Program-made: the position numbers and the translations under genes
Shown: positions 59,534-64,000 of the stretch, piece after piece
Numbering within the stretch: the stretch's first letter is position 1
Layout of the letters: each line of letters starts with the position of its first letter
From: Thraustochytrium sp. TN22
Taxonomy: Eukaryota; Sar; Bigyra; Thraustochytrida; Thraustochytriidae
Assembly (NCBI GenBank): GCA_013306675.1
Contig: JABLUY010000020.1
Location: 168,394 to 232,393, forward strand
Direction of reading: 5' to 3'
Length of the DNA stretch: 64,000 bases
The notes under the pieces: model-generated
The model's database searches: none
The model's input: only the letters and a program-made list of their open reading frames with translations
Told to the model about the DNA's origin: nothing

Positions 59534-61519
59534 ATGGCGAGCCCGCGACCCGTGAGCGGCAAGGGTAAGACGCGGCCGAGCGAGCAGCAGCAGCTGCAGC
59601 AGCAGCAGCAGCCGATTCTAGTGATGAAGTCCTCGTCGTCGTCGTCGTCGCTGGCGTCGACGACGTCGACAGGCTCGGCGACGGCGTCGGGCACTGGCTA
59701 CAGGCTCCGCGGCAGGAGGAAGACCAAGGAAGCGGCGATGCCGCCGCCACCGCCGGCCGCCGTGGAGGGGACGCGACCGCCGCCGCGCAAGTCGAGCTCT
59801 GCGCCGGACGAGTCCGGCGGCGACGCGATGGTGTCGGCACCCGTGCAGCAGACGGCGCCAGTGTCTGGGGGCCGATTCCGGCGAAAGTCGCTCGTGGAGA
59901 AGAGCTCCAAGGCGTACAGCCAGTCCGTGCACGTGGAGCAGGACATGACCGGACTGCCCACGCGCGAGGGCTACCTGCGCAAGGAGAGCAGGCACGGGCG
60001 GTGGCAGAAGCGGTACTTTGTGATCCACAACAGCTACCTCAACTACTACAAGCATCGCACGACGCACGTGATCCTGGGCGACAGCGCGAAACCCAGCGCG
60101 TCCATTGACTTGAGACTGGCCACGCACATTTGCGTCCTGGCGCGCAACGGCGTCCCGGGGCCCAAGTTCGCGATCCAGACCAAGTCAGCACTGGCGGCTG
60201 AGGACGAGTGCTACTTCATCCGCGCCAGCTCGCACAGCGAGGCGACTGAGTGGGTGTCAGCGCTCAACAGCCGGCGCGATTACTACATCAAGCAGGGCCC
60301 GCAGTCCGCCATCGACGAGGAGAACCTGGACGCCGACGCGGCCGCGGACGCTGCCTCGAACGGCGCGGCGGCGGCGGCGGCGGCGGCCGCCGCCGCCGAG
60401 GGCGACTTGCCTGCGCGGCACGAGTCGGAGCTGACGACACTCACGGAGGAGACGCGCGACGCCGTCTCGGAGTTCTTTGACCCGTACTCGATGTCGCCGC
60501 CTGTGCGGTCGCCAGAGAATGGCGCCAGCGACGCGCGCGACGAGTACTGGCTCGAGGGCGAAGACGACACGGACGATGACGGCTTCGTATCCGCCGACGA
60601 GGGCGGCGTGGGCGGCGGTGGCGACCAGTCCAGCGTCGAGGGCGACGACGAGTATGACACCGACACGGCGCGCGACTCGCCCACGAGCACGGCGCAGCAG
60701 ACCCGCGACAACTGCGTGGTGAGTGAAACGCACGCAGCACAGCTGGCCAAGAAGCCGCCTTCCACGCTCGACACCAAGCACTGGCACGTGCCGGAGATCC
60801 GCAAGCTGCAGGTACGCAGCAAGCAGTACCTCTCCAACGGCAAGAAGCAGCTCGCCGACCCAGCCCTTTTCCACCTCATTGCCGTCGATAATTTCCTCAC
60901 CGATGGCCGTGTCGACAACATCACCAGCTATCCGAGCAACCGCATTGCGCAGGCCGTGCGGCGCGGTGACGCTTTTCCCTTTATGTTTTGCGTCAACTTC
61001 CAGGTCCCTGGCCCGCCCTACTACAGCTTCGTGCTCTACTTCGCCGCCACCGAGGCGCTGCAGCACTGCCTTTTGGACAAGAACTGCAACCCACGCAGCC
61101 CCACCGGCCAGCGTGCGCTGCCCGAGGGTTTCCCCTCGCTCGCGCGCAAGTTCTTCCTTGGCGACTCGGATGAGTTCCGCGACTCGCGCATGAAGCTCAT
61201 TCCGCGCATCAACGAGGGCCCGTTTATCGTGCGCCACGCCGTCGGCTCCAAGCCCGCCGTCCTCGGCAAGAAGCTCACGCAGCGCCACTTCCGCTCCAAG
61301 AACGTGCTCGAGATCGACTTGGACATTGGTTCGTCTACCATTGCGCATAAAATCGTGCAGCTCAGTCTCGGCTACGCCAAACTTCTCACTGTCGACATGG
61401 CCCTCGTCATTGAGGGCCAGGATGCCAAGGAGCTCCCTGAGCAGGTCATTGGCCTCGTTCGTGCCGTCCACGTCGACTTCTCCAAGGCCGTCCCGCTCGA
61501 CACCACGGCGAAAAAGTGA
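59534..61519 (+). CDS. PH domain - EDR2 C-terminal (DUF1336) lipid-binding protein
   Basis: The protein has 661 residues. The head is low-complexity (Gln, Ser, Pro runs). A PH domain covers about 140-255: REGYLRKESRHGRWQKRYFV opens it and EATEWVSALNSR closes it with the invariant Trp. A disordered acidic stretch follows (about 260-405), including SEFFDPY (Glu at 313), an FFAT-like motif of the kind VAP proteins bind on the ER. Residues about 415-655 are the EDR2_C/DUF1336 domain: DPALFHLIAVDNFLTD, YYSFVLYFAATEALQ and the diagnostic end NVLEIDLDIGSSTIAHKIVQ, then ELPEQVIGLVRAVHVDFSKA. Plant EDR2 has PH-START-DUF1336; no START domain is seen here. Likely role: lipid binding or transfer between membranes. 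Intronless. Confidence 0.87.
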   Translation: MASPRPVSGKGKTRPSEQQQLQQQQQPILVMKSSSSSSSLASTTSTGSATASGTGYRLRGRRKTKEAAMPPPPPAAVEGTRPPPRKSSSAPDESGGDAMVSAPVQQTAPVSGGRFRRKSLVEKSSKAYSQSVHVEQDMTGLPTREGYLRKESRHGRWQKRYFVIHNSYLNYYKHRTTHVILGDSAKPSASIDLRLATHICVLARNGVPGPKFAIQTKSALAAEDECYFIRASSHSEATEWVSALNSRRDYYIKQGPQSAIDEENLDADAAADAASNGAAAAAAAAAAAEGDLPARHESELTTLTEETRDAVSEFFDPYSMSPPVRSPENGASDARDEYWLEGEDDTDDDGFVSADEGGVGGGGDQSSVEGDDEYDTDTARDSPTSTAQQTRDNCVVSETHAAQLAKKPPSTLDTKHWHVPEIRKLQVRSKQYLSNGKKQLADPALFHLIAVDNFLTDGRVDNITSYPSNRIAQAVRRGDAFPFMFCVNFQVPGPPYYSFVLYFAATEALQHCLLDKNCNPRSPTGQRALPEGFPSLARKFFLGDSDEFRDSRMKLIPRINEGPFIVRHAVGSKPAVLGKKLTQRHFRSKNVLEIDLDIGSSTIAHKIVQLSLGYAKLLTVDMALVIEGQDAKELPEQVIGLVRAVHVDFSKAVPLDTTAKK

Positions 61520-62130
61520 AGCCAGCCGCTGACATCACGACAAAGAAAAAAAAAAAGGAGGGGTGAACTCAGCCTCCCACGGTGCCGAAGCGTCTTTCCC
61601 TGACCTAGTGCGGCGCGCTACCATCGTCATGGCCCGCTGTCCGCTTTGTTTGCCCGTGTGCCTGCGTGCCTGCGTGCCTGCCTGCCTGCCTGCCGCAGCT
61701 GGCGCCCACAGAGGGGGTGCGGGTGTACGAGGGAGAGGAGGGGCGGGGAGTTCGGGCTGGCGCACGAGGCGCTGCCCGCCTGCCTCTCCAGACTATATGC
61801 ATGCATGCATGTGATGAACACAAGACCGCACCATCGGCAAGCGTGCGAGAGGCGGTCTCGCGCGCGGCGCGACCAAATGAACCGAGCTGCCGCCTTCGGG
61901 GCCAAGGATGGTCCCGTAGAACGAGAGAAACGCACACAGAGAGAAGAGGAGCGCCTGTTTGCTCGTCCAGCGGCGGGGCGAGCAGGTGGTTAGCTGCCGA
62001 CCGATGATGATGATGACTGATTGATGTGATGCATGATGCTCTTCTTTGCGCTCTTCTTTCTGCTCGAGAGTGAAGCAAACCTGCAGAAGCCAGCGCGCCG
62101 ACTGTGAATGGCGTCCGCTGCGGCCGGATT
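61520..62130. other. Convergent intergenic region
   Basis: 611 bp. A poly-A run (61543-61556) just after the PH-EDR2 stop may belong to its 3' end. TGCG/TGCC units (61658-61693), an ATGC run (61797-61812) and ATGATGATG (62003-62015) follow. No gene is seen. Confidence 0.6.
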
Positions 62131-63342
62131 TTACTCGTCACCGGACGCGCGCCGTCCTTCGATGGCGTCTGCACGCGCCTTGTTGCGGCTGCGAATGCGC
62201 GGATTGAGAATCTTGATACATACCAGGTAGCGCACCAGCGGAATGCCCATGTACAAAAAGCCATAGGCGTAGAGGGGCACCCGCACGAGGTACGCAAGCT
62301 CCAGCAGGTAGTACACGAGCGGGCTGGAACGCTTCATGTAGGCGGCCGAGGTCTCAAAGCCGAGGTCGTGGCCGCGCAGACGCGGGCGGCGCACCGGCGC
62401 TGGCGCCTCGCCTGAGACGAGCCGGAGATAAGGATAGAGCGCGAGAAGAGCGAGTAGATTGAGCGCGCCGAGGATAACGGCCAGCGTCACGGAGCGGTCA
62501 AAGAGTAACCACTCGGGCTCACGGAAGTAACGCTCGCTGGCTGGGCGCGCCGCCTCCACAGCGGCAGGAGCCTCGCGCAGCTTCTCAAAGCGGTAGCGCA
62601 GCGTCTGGCCGTCGTCCGAGGCCTCTGGCACGCCGCCCAAGCCCGCGCAGATCTCGCCCATGAACCCGTTCGCGCTCGCCCCCGGGTCCCGCGCGAACGG
62701 GCGCAGCTGATCCGCCGTCACCAAGAAGCTGCGGGACCGGATGGCCTCCTTTATGCTGTCCCACCGGCGCTCCTCCGCCGGCACGCGCGGCGGGCCGAAG
62801 ATAAAGGCGAAGACCTCGTCCGCCAGCGAGCCGGACCGGCCCGTGTCGGCATCCGCGTGCGACGCGCCGACACCCTCCACCTGCTGCAGCGGCGCGTAGT
62901 CGTCGTAGTCGCGAAAGAACGGGTTGCGCCGCCAAAAGGACCAAATCACAAAGGTGTTGTACGTGTCCATGAAGGTGTGGTGACGCGAGCGGCCGCCGCC
63001 CTCGCGCAAGCTGATGAGCACCAGAATCACCACGCACAGCACGAGCGAGAAGACCAAAAAGAACCCGATGAAGGCGCGCAGTGCGCGCAGCGCCAACGGC
63101 GCCAGCCGGTCGCGCGCCAGCAGCCACCCGCGCTTGCCGTACAGCCGCGCCAGGTAGTCCGCCGGGAAGGTGTACACCACCTCGCCGTCGCGCTCCTTGG
63201 ACAGCTCGTACGTGCCGCGCACCTCGCACAGCAGCGCGTCCAGCTCCGCGCGCACGGCCGCCTCTTCGTCCTGCCGCCGCAGCTCCAGCGCCATGTCGCG
63301 CGCCGTGAAGCGCCGCCCCAGCCGCGAGACGCCGCGCAGCAT
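62131..63342 (-). CDS. Multi-pass membrane protein resembling plant/cyanobacterial At5g03900 family
   Basis: The protein has 403 residues. A basic start (MLRGVSRLGRRFTARDMALE) leads into a helical, winged-helix-like region ending VVYTFPADYLARLYGKR. Three hydrophobic stretches lie at about 120-155, 290-315 and 345-375. Between the first and second is FAFIFGPPRVPAEERRWDSI, then a repeat of the small domain (SFLVTADQLRPF ... LRYRFEKLRE). This order (wing with 'Y.FP', membrane segment, 'FGDG....EERRW', second 'YRF') is what I recall for the uncharacterised plastid protein At5g03900 and its cyanobacterial relatives. Function unknown. The N-terminus has no clear plastid signal; it could be mitochondrial. 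The start is the Met at MLRGVS; longer readings enter a low-complexity Arg tract. Confidence 0.65.
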   Translation of the reverse strand: MLRGVSRLGRRFTARDMALELRRQDEEAAVRAELDALLCEVRGTYELSKERDGEVVYTFPADYLARLYGKRGWLLARDRLAPLALRALRAFIGFFLVFSLVLCVVILVLISLREGGGRSRHHTFMDTYNTFVIWSFWRRNPFFRDYDDYAPLQQVEGVGASHADADTGRSGSLADEVFAFIFGPPRVPAEERRWDSIKEAIRSRSFLVTADQLRPFARDPGASANGFMGEICAGLGGVPEASDDGQTLRYRFEKLREAPAAVEAARPASERYFREPEWLLFDRSVTLAVILGALNLLALLALYPYLRLVSGEAPAPVRRPRLRGHDLGFETSAAYMKRSSPLVYYLLELAYLVRVPLYAYGFLYMGIPLVRYLVCIKILNPRIRSRNKARADAIEGRRASGDE

Positions 63343-64000
63343 CTTGGCGTCCCCGCGCGCCTGCCCGCGCCCGCGCCTCGCGCGCCCTCGCGCGCCCTCG
63401 CGCGCCCTCGCGCCCGCTTCGAGTCCGCGCCGCGCCTCTGGGCGGCCTTCAAGTTTTGCGCGCCAAGGCGGCGGGCGCTGCACGCGGACTCGGCCGAGCA
63501 GAGCGACTTGGAAAAGTCGGAGCGCGCCGCCGACCGCGCAGCGGCCCAAGTTGCTGCCGTCAGGCTGCCGGGCCCCGCTCGGCGATCATGACGGCCTCCG
63601 AGTCCGCCGATTGCATTTCGTCTCTGCAAGGCTGCGAGCCTGAGCGAGCCGCAGGCTTGTGTCCCTCTGTGTTCGTCAGAATTCGTCGCAGTGTCGCACG
63701 TCGCCGCACGTCGCTCCCGAGGACTTGGTGCGCTTCGTGCAGGCAGCCCACGAGGCAAGGCAAGATGTGGCGAGGCGATGCAAGCGAGCCCGCCTCTGAT
63801 TCGCCAGGCTCTCTCCAGGTTGATGAGCCAAGCCCCTCGACCTCGACCTCGACCTCGACCTCGTGGCCCTCCAAGTCCTGTTGTTCCTGAGATCTCTGTC
63901 ACTCTCTCGGAGGCGCGCTGGCCTCTCGCAGGCCGGCTGCGTCAGTCGCTGCGGCCAGCCGGCCGGGGAGAGGCCCCCCCGCCACCGATGGCAACCAGCA
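63343..64000. other. 5' flank of the membrane-protein gene, to the right edge
   Basis: 658 bp. CGCGCCCTCG units (63378-63412) lie just upstream of the start, and TTCAAGTT at 63448 about 105 bp upstream. CGACCT repeats (63837-63861) come near the end. No gene can be supported before the edge. Confidence 0.55.

Noticed and set aside
57999-59840. Frames of 518, 467 and 567 codons on both strands
   Set aside because: Composed almost only of Arg, Ala, Gly, Pro and Ser; mutually overlapping; one runs antisense into the PH-EDR2 gene.
60719-60742. Possible splice donor GTGAGT inside the PH-EDR2 gene
   Set aside because: The nearest acceptor would make an intron under 30 bp; the frame continues through without disruption.
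1-64000. tRNA, rRNA and transposase genes
   Set aside because: I looked for B-box-like GGTTCGAATCC sites, cloverleaf-like stretches and transposase motifs and saw none convincing. A covariance-model scan would be decisive.

Overview
The window is GC-rich nuclear DNA from a eukaryote, most likely a flagellated unicellular protist. Evidence for a eukaryote: short GT-AG introns (65-176 bp) that rejoin conserved protein domains, mitochondrial ribosomal proteins carrying targeting leaders, MSH2, NOP2, QTRT2, a DeSI peptidase, a Tubby protein and a RhoGEF. B9D2 points to a cilium or flagellum. Full-size PDR-type ABCG transporters next to a fungal-type Zn2Cys6/PAS regulator would suit a stramenopile-like lineage (oomycete, labyrinthulomycete or related). 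That placement is inference; there is no rRNA or plastid gene here to fix it.

Layout. 1-17300: four PDR-type ABCG transporters, the first cut by the window edge, ordered + + - -. 19349-31335: a divergent thymidine-phosphorylase-like protein, an unknown 684-residue protein, a methyltransferase sharing a 79-bp promoter with a PPP1R21 homologue, a coiled-coil protein ending in a CaaX box, B9D2 (three exons), a DOT1-like methyltransferase and a SPRY protein. 32154-41453: a Rho exchange factor with a GAP-like N-terminus, a small Cys-rich secreted protein, the Zn2Cys6/PAS regulator and a helical-repeat protein. 42110-49866: mL53, a 77-bp minisatellite, a Tubby-like protein, a DeSI peptidase (four exons) and mitochondrial uL4. 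50729-63342: QTRT2, MSH2, NOP2, a PH-EDR2 protein and a membrane protein resembling plant At5g03900.

Genes are often arranged as divergent pairs with short shared promoters (79, 274, 326 and 605 bp) or convergent pairs (43, 59, 96 and 155 bp apart). Between them lie 0.5-2.4 kb stretches of very GC-rich DNA with microsatellites and an octamer, TTCAAGTT/AACTTGAA, that recurs in 5' flanks. Because stop codons are rare in such DNA, these stretches carry long spurious reading frames on both strands.

Functional themes: export (PDR cluster), mitochondrial translation (uL4m, mL53), RNA modification (NOP2, QTRT2), DNA repair (MSH2), cilium (B9D2, probably Tubby) and membrane traffic or contact (PPP1R21 with an NPF motif, RhoGEF, PH-EDR2 with an FFAT-like motif). 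The points most worth following are the first nucleotide-binding site of the PDR transporters, degenerate in all three complete copies; an intron pattern that alternates along the cluster; an MSH2 without mismatch-binding domain I; a phosphorylase-like protein that lost its phosphate-site motif; and the recurrent 5' octamer.
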